Below, piece by piece: positions 19,533 through 28,809 of a DNA stretch of 64,000 bases (its first letter is position 1; the number at the start of each line of letters is the position of its first letter). A program made the translations under genes and the position numbers. Origin of the DNA: Noviherbaspirillum saxi (GTDB lineage Bacteria > Pseudomonadota > Gammaproteobacteria > Burkholderiales > Burkholderiaceae_D); contig NZ_QYUO01000002.1 in NCBI RefSeq assembly GCF_003591035.1, positions 620,001 to 684,000 of the forward strand, in the 5' to 3' direction. A model generated the notes under the pieces. The model was not told the origin of the DNA and did not search any database. It worked only from the letters and a program-made list of their open reading frames with translations.

Positions 19533-21152
19533 ATGGCTATCATTGAAACGAATATTTCCACCAGTAGCGAGACATTCCAGTCCAGCCGCGACGGCATGCT
19601 GTCTCTGCTTGGAAAAGTGCGCAAACTCGAAGAGCGCACACGCCGCGCCTCAGCCGCGTCGAAATCGCGTTTCGAGAAACGTGCGCAGCTCCTGCCGCGT
19701 GAGCGGCTGTCGCTCCTGCTCGATCATGGGACACCCTTCCTGGAACTGTCGACGTTGACCGGCTACTGCATGGACAACACGGATCCGGATAAGAGCGTGC
19801 CAGGAGGCGGTGTAATCGCCGGTATCGGCTATGTCTCCGGAGTCCGCTGCATGATTAGCGCCTCCGACTCTGGTATTGATGCTGGTGCCTTGCAGCCGAA
19901 AGGTCTCGACAAGCAACTGCGGGTTCAGGAACTTGCACTTGAGAACAAGCTCCCGTACATCCAGTTGGTAGAGAGCGCAGGGGCCAACCTGATGGCTTAC
20001 CGTGTCGAAGAGTTTGTGCGCGGCGGGAATCTGTTCCGCAACCTCGCCCGCCTCTCCGCAGCCGGCCTGCCTGTTGTCACAGTCACGCACGGATCATCCA
20101 CCGCGGGTGGCGCCTACCAGACCGGCTTGTCTGACTACATCATCATGGTGCGCGGACGCTCCCGCGCATTCCTCGCGGGACCACCGCTGCTCAAGGCAGC
20201 AACCGGCGAGATAGCAACCGAGGAAGAGCTCGGAGGCGCGGAGATGCACACCAGCATTTCCGGTCTCGGCGACTATCTTGCGGAAGACGACCGCGACGCG
20301 CTGCGCATTGCACGCGACATTATGGGCAAGCTGGAGTGGAACCGTGGCGTGTCGGCAGAGCCCCAGCGCAGCGTCAAACCGCCGCGCTACGACACCGAAG
20401 AGTTGCTCGGCATTATGCCCATGGACCACAAGCGTCCAGTGGACATGAGGGAGGTGATTGCGCGCATCGTCGACGACTCCGATTTCCTGGAGTTTGGCGC
20501 GCTGTACGGCTCAGGTACCGTGTGTGGCAATGCGATGCTGGACGGCCATCCGATCGGTATCATCACGAACAATGGTCCAATCGATCCTGCTGGCGCAGCT
20601 AAGGCGACGCACTTCATTCAGGCATGTTGCCAGGCACAGGTGCCGATCCTTTACCTCAACAACACGACCGGGTTCATGGTCGGTCGCACGTATGAGGAGG
20701 CCGGCAGCATCAAGCACGGTTCGAAGATGATCCAGGCGGTGACGAATGCAACCGTTCCGCAGATCACAATCTATTGTGGCGCATCGTTTGGCGCGGGAAA
20801 CTACGGCATGTGTGGACGAGGTTTTCACCCGCGCTTTTGCTTCTCCTGGCCAAATGCCAAGACCGCTGTGATGGGTGGCGAGCAGGCGGCGCAGACAATG
20901 GTGATTGTTACGGAAGCGGCGATGAAGCGCAAAGGTGAAGTCGACCAGGGCAAGCTTGAATCCGTGCGCCAGAAGATCGTTGATAACTTTGATCGCCAGA
21001 TGGACGTATTCACGACCAGCGCACATGTGCTGGACGACGGCGTCATCGATCCGCGCGACACGCGCTCAGTGCTTTCCTATGTGTTATCGATCTGTCGCGA
21101 GGCGCAGGTGCGCGAACCGCACAAGATGCAGTTTTCTGTTGCTCGCCCCTGA
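19533..21152 (+). CDS. Acyl-CoA carboxylase beta subunit, geranyl-CoA carboxylase-like
   Basis: Carboxyltransferase subunit that moves CO2 from biotin to an unsaturated acyl-CoA. Two crotonase-like halves: first with VESAGANLMAYR near 146-157 and GSSTAGGAYQTGLSDY, second with FMVGRTYEEAG and GASFGAGNYGMCGRG. 539 aa as in MCC/GCC beta. Where MCC beta has Phe (in HFG) this protein has G164 (RGG at 163-165), the exchange I recall as opening the pocket for geranyl-CoA. Start at ATG 19533; an upstream in-frame extension to 19500 has no homology. No ribosome-binding site is obvious. Confidence 0.85.
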   Translation: MAIIETNISTSSETFQSSRDGMLSLLGKVRKLEERTRRASAASKSRFEKRAQLLPRERLSLLLDHGTPFLELSTLTGYCMDNTDPDKSVPGGGVIAGIGYVSGVRCMISASDSGIDAGALQPKGLDKQLRVQELALENKLPYIQLVESAGANLMAYRVEEFVRGGNLFRNLARLSAAGLPVVTVTHGSSTAGGAYQTGLSDYIIMVRGRSRAFLAGPPLLKAATGEIATEEELGGAEMHTSISGLGDYLAEDDRDALRIARDIMGKLEWNRGVSAEPQRSVKPPRYDTEELLGIMPMDHKRPVDMREVIARIVDDSDFLEFGALYGSGTVCGNAMLDGHPIGIITNNGPIDPAGAAKATHFIQACCQAQVPILYLNNTTGFMVGRTYEEAGSIKHGSKMIQAVTNATVPQITIYCGASFGAGNYGMCGRGFHPRFCFSWPNAKTAVMGGEQAAQTMVIVTEAAMKRKGEVDQGKLESVRQKIVDNFDRQMDVFTTSAHVLDDGVIDPRDTRSVLSYVLSICREAQVREPHKMQFSVARP

Positions 21153-21181
21153 CGGTCAACTTTTCAAAGGAAGTACCCGAA

Positions 21182-22336
21182 ATGAAGTTTACACAGGAAC
21201 ACGAAGAAGTTCGGCGCACCATCCAGCGCTTCATTGCGCAAGAGATCAATCCTTATGTGGACGAGTGGGAAGAGGCTGAAACGTTTCCCGCGCACCAGCT
21301 GTTCAGGAAGATGGGCGAACTTGGCCTGCTCGGCCTGACCAAGCCGGTGGAGTTCGGCGGCATGGGGTTAGACCTGTCCTATGGTGCACTCCTTGCGGAG
21401 ACGCTGGGTGAGGTCGATTGCGCCGGCGTTCCGATGGCGATCGGCGTGCAGACAGACATGGCTACACCGGCACTGGCCGAACGTGGATCCGATGAGCTGC
21501 GCAAGGAGTTTCTCGCACCGGCGATCGCTGGCGACATGGTGGCCTGTCTCGGGGTATCGGAAGTGGGAAGCGGTTCCGACGTGGCGTCAGTCAAGACCAC
21601 TGCACGCAAGGATGGCGACGATTACGTCATTAATGGCGGAAAGATGTGGACCACCAATGGCACCCAGGCCGATTTCTGTGTCGTCCTGGCGAATACCTCG
21701 GATGGGGCAGCGCATCGCAACAAGTCGCTGATTGTCGTGCCAATGAAAACGCGAGGCGTCGAGGTGACGAAGAAGATCCGCAAAATTGGCATGAACTCCT
21801 CCGACACGGCACAACTCTTTTTTGACGAAGTCCGCGTCCCTCAGCGTTACCGTATCGGCGAGGAAGGTAAGGGTTTTATTTACCAGATGGAGCAGTTCCA
21901 GGTCGAACGGATCTGGGGTGCCATGAACGCCGTCGGCATCCTGGACCAGATGATCGACAAGACGATCGAATACACGCGTGAACGCAAAGCGTTCGGACGT
22001 TCCATTCTTGACAACCAGTGGGTTCAATTCAAGCTGGCCGAGTACAAGACGGAAGTGGAGGCGCTGCGCTCACTATGCTATCGGGCTGTCGACATTGTCG
22101 TCGATGGGAAGGATGCCACCGAACTGGCTTCGATGGCAAAGCTCAAGGCAGGACGTCTGATGCGCGAGGTCACCGACGGCTGCCTCCAATTCTGGGGCGG
22201 AATGGGCTTTGTCTGGGAGAGCCGCATATCGCGCGCCTATCGCGACGGCCGCCTGCCCTCCATCGGGGGCGGCGCAGACGAAGTGATGATGCAGATTATT
22301 TCCAAATTCATGGGCACGTATCCCAAGAATAATTAA
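21182..22336 (+). CDS. Acyl-CoA dehydrogenase, isovaleryl/citronellyl type
   Basis: FAD enzyme that makes an alpha,beta double bond in an acyl-CoA and passes electrons to ETF. 384 aa; FAD/substrate motif VSEVGSGSDVAS near 125-136 and WTTNGTQAD near 156. The usual catalytic-base position near the C-terminus is glycine (IGGG 361-364), while a glutamate, E242 in VERIWG, aligns with the IVD-type base. That arrangement is typical of enzymes for 3-methyl-branched substrates. Encoded 29 bp after the carboxylase beta gene; AAAGGA ribosome-binding site. Fits AtuD, but specificity is inferred. Confidence 0.9.
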   Translation: MKFTQEHEEVRRTIQRFIAQEINPYVDEWEEAETFPAHQLFRKMGELGLLGLTKPVEFGGMGLDLSYGALLAETLGEVDCAGVPMAIGVQTDMATPALAERGSDELRKEFLAPAIAGDMVACLGVSEVGSGSDVASVKTTARKDGDDYVINGGKMWTTNGTQADFCVVLANTSDGAAHRNKSLIVVPMKTRGVEVTKKIRKIGMNSSDTAQLFFDEVRVPQRYRIGEEGKGFIYQMEQFQVERIWGAMNAVGILDQMIDKTIEYTRERKAFGRSILDNQWVQFKLAEYKTEVEALRSLCYRAVDIVVDGKDATELASMAKLKAGRLMREVTDGCLQFWGGMGFVWESRISRAYRDGRLPSIGGGADEVMMQIISKFMGTYPKNN

Positions 22337-22367
22337 CGTATATCCAGGAAGCTGAACAGCTCACACC

Positions 22368-24353
22368 ATGACCACGACTACCCCATTCCAAAAGATCCTC
22401 ATTGCCAACCGGGGCGAAATTGCGCTGCGTGTGATGCGCACCGCAAAAACCATGGGATACCGGACCGTTGCGGTGTTTTCCAGCGCGGATCGGTTAAGCC
22501 GGCATGTGCGCGAAGCCGACCAGGCTGTGTATATCGGCGAAGCACTTCCTGCGCAATCCTACCTGAACATCCCGGCGATCATTGAAGCGGCACGCCGCAG
22601 CGGCGCCGACGCGGTCCATCCCGGGTACGGGTTTCTCGCCGAGAACGAAGACTTCGCGCAGGCCTGTCGCGACGCGGGACTCGTCTTCATTGGGCCGTCG
22701 CCGGAAGCCATTATCGCCATGGGCAATAAGGCCGGCGCAAAGAAACTGATGATGGAAGCCGGCGTGCCCTGTATTCCCGGCTACCAGGGTGACGACCAGA
22801 GTGAAGAACGTTTGCGCGTCGAAGCAGAAAAAACCGGCTACCCGGTCATGATCAAAGCAACGGCTGGCGGTGGCGGTCGCGGCATGCGTCTGGTTACGAA
22901 GTCAGCTGACTTTGTCGATGCCCTGCGCAGCGCAAAGTCTGAAGCCCAAAGCGCATTCGGGAATCCGGAAGTCATTCTTGAACGCGCCATCATTAAGCCC
23001 CGTCACATCGAGATTCAGGTATTCGCCGACCGGCATGGCAACGCCATCCATCTTGGCGAGCGCGATTGCTCGGTTCAACGCCGCCATCAAAAGGTCGTGG
23101 AAGAAGCGCCGTCGCCGGTGGTTGATGCCGATCTGCGCGCACGTATGGGGGCAACCGCAGTGGCCGCGGTGAAGGCGATCCGTTACGAGGGCGCCGGGAC
23201 TCTGGAGTTCCTGCTCGACGCGGACGGGAATTTCTTTTTCATGGAAATGAACACCCGTCTGCAGGTCGAGCACCCGGTGACGGAGTCGATTACCGGCCTG
23301 GATCTGGTCGAGCTACAGTTGCGTGTCGCTAGCGGCGAGTCGCTTCCTGTCAGGCAGGAAGACGTCCGCTTTCAGGGACACTCGATCGAGGTGCGCCTCT
23401 GCGCGGAAGATGCAACACAAAGCTTCATGCCACAGAGCGGCCTGATGAGTTTGTGGCAGATGCCGGACGGGATCAGGGCGGAGCATGGCCTGGAATCCGG
23501 CGCGGAAATTTCCCCGTATTACGATTCGATGATCGCCAAGCTGATCAGCTACGGATCGTCGCGTGATGAAGCGCGCCGGAAGCTGCTAGCTGCGCTGGAA
23601 GATACGGTTGCGCTCGGCGTGAAAACGAACCAGCAATTCCTCGCCAGTTGCCTGAGGCATCCGGTATTTGCGGCAGGCGGTGCAACAACGGCCTTCATTG
23701 GTGAACACAGCGCTGAGCTGTTGCAGGCCGATGCCGACCGTGACGCGCGTGCGCATGCGCTGGCTGCGGCCCTCCTCTACGCCACCGCCAGCGAGTCTGC
23801 CAGTGTCCGAACCAGCAATATCGCGCACCGTCTGCCGATTGCCTTCCGCTTCGAAGCGGAGGCAACGGAGTGCGTCGCCAGCTTAACCAATCTGGGCGAT
23901 ACCGGCTATTCGGTCGAAGTCGGCGAACGCATCTTCGACTTGCAGATCCTCGCAATCGATGTCAACCGGGCACGTTTTTCCTGCAATCGAATCGTGGAAA
24001 GTGCTGTATTTACGCGCGCCGGCAGCCAACTGCTGCTGCAGTACCGTGGCAGCTCCTATCGCATTCAGGACCTGACTCGCGCCGCGCAGGCGCGCCAGGG
24101 GAACGGTGGAGGTGATGGCAAGATCCGCGCTGCGATGAATGGCCGCGTGGTGGCGGTGCATGTTGCCGCGGGGGATTTGGTGAAGGCCGGTCAGCCGGTG
24201 ATCACACTTGATGCGATGAAGATGGAGCATGTGCATGCAGCAACCGTTACGGGCCGGGTCAAGGCGTTAAATGCAGGAATGGGAGACCAGGTGTCAGCCT
24301 ACCGCGTCATCGCTGAAATTGAACCGGTGGAGCCTGCGGTGGCCAATGCCTGA
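22368..24353 (+). CDS. Acyl-CoA carboxylase alpha subunit (biotin carboxylase plus carrier), geranyl-CoA carboxylase-like
   Basis: Partner of the beta subunit encoded two genes upstream. 661 aa: biotin-carboxylase N domain (ILIANRGEIALRV at 10-22), ATP-grasp with TAGGGGRGM near 167, EMNTRLQVEHPVTE near 295, BT linker, and biotinyl domain with DAMKMEH, biotinyl-lysine K618. The segment EAGVPCIPGYQG matches geranyl-CoA carboxylase alpha as I remember it, unlike the liuD product at 3.4 kb (VPLVPGYHG), so the window encodes two distinct carboxylase alpha subunits. Biotin would come from the bio operon at the window start. Confidence 0.88.
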   Translation: MTTTTPFQKILIANRGEIALRVMRTAKTMGYRTVAVFSSADRLSRHVREADQAVYIGEALPAQSYLNIPAIIEAARRSGADAVHPGYGFLAENEDFAQACRDAGLVFIGPSPEAIIAMGNKAGAKKLMMEAGVPCIPGYQGDDQSEERLRVEAEKTGYPVMIKATAGGGGRGMRLVTKSADFVDALRSAKSEAQSAFGNPEVILERAIIKPRHIEIQVFADRHGNAIHLGERDCSVQRRHQKVVEEAPSPVVDADLRARMGATAVAAVKAIRYEGAGTLEFLLDADGNFFFMEMNTRLQVEHPVTESITGLDLVELQLRVASGESLPVRQEDVRFQGHSIEVRLCAEDATQSFMPQSGLMSLWQMPDGIRAEHGLESGAEISPYYDSMIAKLISYGSSRDEARRKLLAALEDTVALGVKTNQQFLASCLRHPVFAAGGATTAFIGEHSAELLQADADRDARAHALAAALLYATASESASVRTSNIAHRLPIAFRFEAEATECVASLTNLGDTGYSVEVGERIFDLQILAIDVNRARFSCNRIVESAVFTRAGSQLLLQYRGSSYRIQDLTRAAQARQGNGGGDGKIRAAMNGRVVAVHVAAGDLVKAGQPVITLDAMKMEHVHAATVTGRVKALNAGMGDQVSAYRVIAEIEPVEPAVANA

Positions 24354-24389
24354 CGGACGGCGCGGCATGGAACAATTGAGGGGAAACAG

Positions 24390-25166
24390 ATGGAGAATTT
24401 AGCAGTACTGCTGGAAAAACGAGGATCGGCGTTCTGGATCACATTGAACCGGCCCGACAAGCGCAATGCGATTAACCAGGATGTCATCGATGGCATCGGT
24501 AATGGAATCCGCCAAGCGCACGACGACCCCGAAGTTCGGGCGATCGTGCTGACCGCGGCGGGGGATAAAGCGTTCTGCGCCGGCGGTGACCTGCAGCCCG
24601 GCAAAGGCTTTGCGTTTGATTATGCAAAACCGAATGTCGCCTATGCAGACCTGCTACGGCAGGCAAAGAATGCGACGCTGCCCATCATTGCGCGCGTCAA
24701 CGGAACTTGCATGGCCGGCGGCATGGGCCTGCTGTGCATGGCGGACATGGCCGTTGCCGCCGACACCGTGCTGTTCGGCTTGCCCGAGGTGAAGATCGGT
24801 GTGTTCCCGATGCAAGTCCTGAGCCTGCTGCAGGATCTCGTACCGCAGCGGATCGTCAGAGAGTGGTGCATTACAGGTGAACCGTTCGATGCGGCCATCG
24901 CGCTGCAGCATGGACTGGTCAACCACATCGTGCCGGCCAGCGAACTCGACGTCAAGACGCAATGGTTGCTGGATCGCATCACCGACAAATCACCGACGGC
25001 TATCCGCCGCGGCAAGTACGCCATGCGTGCGCTGGGCGCGATGTCCTTCGACGAAGGTATTGCCTATACGGAAAGCCAGATCGCGTTGCTGGCGTTGACC
25101 GAAGACGCCAGGGAAGGGCTTGCCGCCTTTAACGATAAGCGTAAACCGGCCTGGACTGGCCGCTGA
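24390..25166 (+). CDS. Enoyl-CoA hydratase family protein, AtuE-like by context
   Basis: Crotonase-fold enzyme, 258 aa: ITLNRPDKRNAINQDVID, oxyanion segment AFCAGGDLQPGKGF near 61-74, and NGTCMAGGMGLLCMADMAVA with VLFGLPEVKIGVFPMQV carrying the PEV glutamate. Follows the carboxylase alpha gene by 36 bp with GAGGGG ribosome-binding site. By position it would hydrate the 3-methylglutaconyl-type product of the carboxylase to a 3-hydroxy-3-alkylglutaryl-CoA, which an HMG-CoA-lyase-type enzyme such as the mvaB product could cleave. That order of reactions is inference. Confidence 0.87.
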   Translation: MENLAVLLEKRGSAFWITLNRPDKRNAINQDVIDGIGNGIRQAHDDPEVRAIVLTAAGDKAFCAGGDLQPGKGFAFDYAKPNVAYADLLRQAKNATLPIIARVNGTCMAGGMGLLCMADMAVAADTVLFGLPEVKIGVFPMQVLSLLQDLVPQRIVREWCITGEPFDAAIALQHGLVNHIVPASELDVKTQWLLDRITDKSPTAIRRGKYAMRALGAMSFDEGIAYTESQIALLALTEDAREGLAAFNDKRKPAWTGR

Positions 25167-25178
25167 CGGGAGAAACAG

Positions 25179-26975
25179 ATGACAGCTTCAAAGAAAAAGG
25201 TCGTACGGATCGGTGGTGCGTCAGGATTTTGGGGGGACAGTTCGGTCGGTGCGCCACAACTGGTCTTCGGGGCGGAGATCGATTACCTGGTATTTGACTA
25301 TCTTGCCGAACTGACGATGGCCATTCTCGCTTCTGCCCGCGCCAAAAAGCCGGAACTTGGCTACGCGACAGATTTTATTGACGTTGCGATGAAGAGTGTC
25401 CTGCCCGAGGTCGCAAAGCGGGGCATCAAGGTGGTCACCAACGCCGGTGGTATCAATCCGCGCGGCTGCGCCGATGCTCTCGCGCGCATGGCTCAGGACA
25501 TGGGCATCAGCCTGACGATCGCTGTCGTAGAAGGTGACGACGTCAGTGCGCTGGTACCCGCACTGCGGGAGGCGGGACAGAAGGATATGTTCACCGGGGG
25601 CGCGCTACCCGAACGCATCCTGAGTGCCAATGCTTATCTCGGCGCCTTCCCGGTTGCGGCAGCACTGCGCGCCGGGGCAGACGTGGTGATTACCGGCCGC
25701 TGCGTCGATAGTGCCGTCACGCTCGGTCCATTGATCCATGAATTCGGTTGGCAGGAGACCGATTACGACATGCTGGCGGCCGGAAGCCTCGCAGGGCATA
25801 TCATCGAATGCGGATGCCAGGCTACTGGCGGCGTGCACACCGACTGGGAAGCTGTTCCCGACTGGGCCAACATCGGTTATCCAGTGATTGAATGCTATGG
25901 CGATGGCCGGTTTGTCGTTACTAAGCCGCAGGGAACGGGCGGCAGTGTCATTGTCGCCGGAGTCGCAGAGCAACTTCTGTATGAGATCGGTGATCCAGCT
26001 GCGTATATGTTGCCAGACGTGGTCTGCGATTTCCGCGAGGTACGCATGCTCCAGGAAGACGATAACCGCGTCCTTGTCTCCGGTGCGCGCGGCCTGCCAC
26101 CGAGCGACTCCTACAAGGTATCGGCCACGTACATGGACGGCTACCGCTGCAATGGGACGATGGTCATCGTCGGCATTGACGCGGTAGCGAAAGCCAAGCG
26201 CACGGGGCACGCCATCATTGAGCGTACTCAGGCGATCTTCAGGAAACTTGGGCTGTCTGACTATACCGCGACGCACGTCGAGGTGATCGGCGCGGAAAGT
26301 CTCTATGGGCCGCATTCGCGCGTGACGCATGCCAGGGAAGTGATGATGCGCGTCGCGGTCAACCATCCGATGAAGCCGGCGCTGGACATTTTTGCCCGGG
26401 AAATCGCACCTGCCGGCACGTCGTGGTCGCCAGGAACGACCGGGCCGGCACTGGCCCGCCCTTCCGCATCGCCACTGATCAAGCAGTTTTCCTTTACGCT
26501 GCCGAAACGGCAGGTCCCAGTCAACATTGGGCTCAACGGCGAGTCACGGCCGGTGGAGATTGCGACGGAAGGTGGCTACCAGCCGCAGGCCGCCTCATCT
26601 GCCCCCGAGCCTGGTCCGGTACCGGTTGTGGCCGATGCAGTGATGGTGCCACTGGTCAGGCTCGCGTATGGACGCAGCGGCGACAAAGGCAATATTTCCA
26701 ATATCGGCATCATCGCCCGCAAGCCGGAGTACCTTGCCATCATCCTGGAGCAGCTCACGCCGGCCGTCGTCAAGGAATACTTTGCCCACCTCGTGAAAGG
26801 ACGCGTCGAACGCTTCTTAGTACCCGGCCTTAATGCTTGCAACTTTCTCTTGCATGATGCGCTGGACGGAGGCGGTACAGCGTCGATGCGCATGGATCCC
26901 CTGGGCAAGGGAATGGCCCAGATACTGCTCGACATTCCAGTGCCGGTCCCCCGCGCGCTGGCAGCCGGACTTTAA
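25179..26975 (+). CDS. AtuA-family protein (acyclic terpene utilisation; DUF1446)
   Basis: 598-aa protein of a family needed for citronellol/geraniol growth in Pseudomonas, but with no settled reaction. N-terminal IGGASGFWGDSSVGAPQL, NAGGINPRGCADAL near 88-101, and GRCVDSAVTLGPLIHEF near 172 are family hallmarks; a second C-terminal domain with LAYGRSGDKGNISNIGIIA starts near 490. Both domains are fused in one chain, as in AtuA. Spaced 12 bp from the hydratase gene, RBS GGGAG. Its presence is the main reason to call this block Atu-like rather than a second leucine cluster. Confidence 0.85.
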   Translation: MTASKKKVVRIGGASGFWGDSSVGAPQLVFGAEIDYLVFDYLAELTMAILASARAKKPELGYATDFIDVAMKSVLPEVAKRGIKVVTNAGGINPRGCADALARMAQDMGISLTIAVVEGDDVSALVPALREAGQKDMFTGGALPERILSANAYLGAFPVAAALRAGADVVITGRCVDSAVTLGPLIHEFGWQETDYDMLAAGSLAGHIIECGCQATGGVHTDWEAVPDWANIGYPVIECYGDGRFVVTKPQGTGGSVIVAGVAEQLLYEIGDPAAYMLPDVVCDFREVRMLQEDDNRVLVSGARGLPPSDSYKVSATYMDGYRCNGTMVIVGIDAVAKAKRTGHAIIERTQAIFRKLGLSDYTATHVEVIGAESLYGPHSRVTHAREVMMRVAVNHPMKPALDIFAREIAPAGTSWSPGTTGPALARPSASPLIKQFSFTLPKRQVPVNIGLNGESRPVEIATEGGYQPQAASSAPEPGPVPVVADAVMVPLVRLAYGRSGDKGNISNIGIIARKPEYLAIILEQLTPAVVKEYFAHLVKGRVERFLVPGLNACNFLLHDALDGGGTASMRMDPLGKGMAQILLDIPVPVPRALAAGL

Positions 26976-26998
26976 AACAAACGGATTAGGAGAACGAG

Positions 26999-27826
26999 TT
27001 GCAGCTCGATTTTGACTTCAGTGGCAAGCACGTCGTCGTGTTTGGCGGAACGACGGGCATCAATTTCGGCATTGCTCAGGCATTTTCCCGGCAGGGCGCC
27101 ATGGTCACCGTCGCCAGCCGCAGACAAGAAAATGTCGATGCCGCCCGTGCCGAGCTGGAGAAGTCCGGCGGGCGCGTGTTCGGCGTGTGCGCAGATGTGC
27201 GTGACTTCGATGCAGTTGGAAAAGCTTTTGATGAGGCCGCGCAGCGGCTTGGCCCCATCGATGTTCTGGTATCCGGCGCGGCGGGTAACTTCCTGTGCGA
27301 AGCCAAAGACATGTCGTCAAACGGTTTCCGCGTGGTGATCGACATCGATTTGGTGGGAACTTTCCACGTCCTTCGTCACGCCTATCGCCATTTGCGCAAA
27401 CCGGGTGCGTCCGTGATCAACATCACCGCGCCGCAGTCATTCGTCCCCATGCGTTATCAGGCGCATGCGGGCGCAGCAAAGGCCGGCGTTGACCAACTGA
27501 CCCGTACGCTCGCCTTGGAGTGGGGGGCAGACGGCATCCGGATGAACTCGATTTCCCCCGGGCCGATCGATGGGACTGAGGGGTTTAGAAAACTGATGGC
27601 ACGCGACGAGCAGGAGCGGGAAAGGGCAACCGCCGCCGTCCCCTTGAAACGGATTGGCACGGTGGACGATATTGCCAACCTGGCGCTGTTTCTTGGGTCT
27701 CCCTACGCCGGCTATATCTCCGGCGCGTTGATCCCCTGTGATGGCGGCGGCGCCCTGGAAAGCGTGAAGCCGCCGCTCGAAGCCGCCGGAGCGGCATTAA
27801 TTAACGAAGCCAGAAAAGCACATTGA
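26999..27826 (+). CDS. SDR family oxidoreductase, 2,4-dienoyl-CoA reductase-like
   Basis: 275 aa. Rossmann motif [10 protein letters not shown] near 17-26, ASRRQENVD suggesting NADPH preference (arginines after beta-2), and [19 protein letters not shown] near 92-110, which closely resembles peroxisomal 2,4-dienoyl-CoA reductase. The usual Tyr of the active site is replaced by a [14 protein letters not shown] segment, as in that subgroup. TTG start after TAGGAGAA. Last gene of the Atu-like block before etfB, 1 bp apart. It may reduce double bonds of an unsaturated isoprenoid CoA ester; AtuB/AtuG are also SDRs. Confidence 0.82.
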   Translation: MQLDFDFSGKHVVVFGGTTGINFGIAQAFSRQGAMVTVASRRQENVDAARAELEKSGGRVFGVCADVRDFDAVGKAFDEAAQRLGPIDVLVSGAAGNFLCEAKDMSSNGFRVVIDIDLVGTFHVLRHAYRHLRKPGASVINITAPQSFVPMRYQAHAGAAKAGVDQLTRTLALEWGADGIRMNSISPGPIDGTEGFRKLMARDEQERERATAAVPLKRIGTVDDIANLALFLGSPYAGYISGALIPCDGGGALESVKPPLEAAGAALINEARKAH

Positions 27827-27827
27827 A

Positions 27828-28577
27828 ATGAAAGTTCTAGTACCCGTCAAACGCGTGGTGGACTACAACGTCAAGGTACGCGTGAAGTCCGACGGCAGTG
27901 GTGTGGATATCGCCAGCGTCAAGATGTCGATGAACCCCTTTGACGAGATCGCCGTCGAAGAAGCGACCCGCCTGAAAGAACGCGGCAAGGTCACCGAAGT
28001 CGTGGCTGTGTCTGCCGGCGTCGCCCAGTGCCAGGAGACGCTGCGCACCGCCATGGCGATTGGCGCCGACCGCGGCATCCTGGTCGAAACCGATGTCGAA
28101 CTGCAGCCGCTGGCCGTGGCCAAGCTCATCAAAGCCATCGCCGACAAGGAACAACCGCAACTGGTCATCCTCGGCAAGCAGGCGATTGACGACGACTGCA
28201 ACCAGACCGGCCAGATGCTCGCCGCTTTGCTGGGCTGGCCGCAGGCGACCTTCGCGTCCAAGGTCACTATCGAAGACGGCAAGGCCACCGTCACCCGTGA
28301 AGTCGACGGCGGACTGGAAACCGTGGCGCTGCAACTGCCGGCGATTGTCACCACCGACCTGCGCCTGAACGAGCCGCGCTACGTTACCTTGCCCAACATC
28401 ATGAAAGCCAAGAAGAAGCCGCTGGAAACGCTCAGGCCGGCTGACCTGGGTGTAGATGTGGCGCCGCGCCTGAAGACCTTACAAGTGACCGAGCCGCCCA
28501 GGCGCGCCGCCGGCATCGTGGTCAAGAGCATCAATGAGCTGGTCTCCAGGCTCAGGAACGAAGCCAAGGTCGTCTGA
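27828..28577 (+). CDS. etfB: Electron transfer flavoprotein beta subunit
   Basis: With EtfA it takes electrons from acyl-CoA dehydrogenases. 249 aa, starts [20 protein letters not shown] and holds the AMP-binding and family-signature region [21 protein letters not shown] near 120-140; C-terminal helix typical. Here it is the cytosolic acceptor for the dehydrogenase at 21.2 kb. It begins 1 bp after the SDR stop, so the etf genes may share the island operon, which is unusual because etf genes are normally housekeeping. Confidence 0.96.
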   Translation: MKVLVPVKRVVDYNVKVRVKSDGSGVDIASVKMSMNPFDEIAVEEATRLKERGKVTEVVAVSAGVAQCQETLRTAMAIGADRGILVETDVELQPLAVAKLIKAIADKEQPQLVILGKQAIDDDCNQTGQMLAALLGWPQATFASKVTIEDGKATVTREVDGGLETVALQLPAIVTTDLRLNEPRYVTLPNIMKAKKKPLETLRPADLGVDVAPRLKTLQVTEPPRRAAGIVVKSINELVSRLRNEAKVV

Positions 28578-28599
28578 AGACGCGATAAGGAGTTCTATC

Positions 28600-28758
28600 G
28601 TGGATAACGTGCGTACCCGTCAGCTCATTCGCGCGTGGCTGGCACACCGAATGGAACATCCCGAACCGCTGCCTCCCCCAGAACAAATCCGCCGTACTGT
28701 CGGCTGGGCTAAGGAAGACTCTGAGCAGGACAGCGAGGGAAAGCCAGCGTCACGCTGA
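28600..28758 (+). CDS. Small hypothetical protein between etfB and etfA
   Basis: 52-aa reading frame with GTG start and a good AAGGAG 8 bp upstream. The product is hydrophilic and charged, with a predicted helix around TRQLIRAWLAHRMEHP, a proline patch PEPLPPPEQIRR and an acidic end. No family recognised and no cysteine motif or membrane segment. Its position, splitting the normally adjacent etfB and etfA, and its own ribosome-binding site make it a plausible real gene; it could also be a chance frame. Confidence 0.45.
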   Translation: MDNVRTRQLIRAWLAHRMEHPEPLPPPEQIRRTVGWAKEDSEQDSEGKPASR

Positions 28759-28809
28759 TTCCCTGTGGCGCGTGAATTTCCAGTACAACCGCATTTCAAT
28801 AAAAATTTT

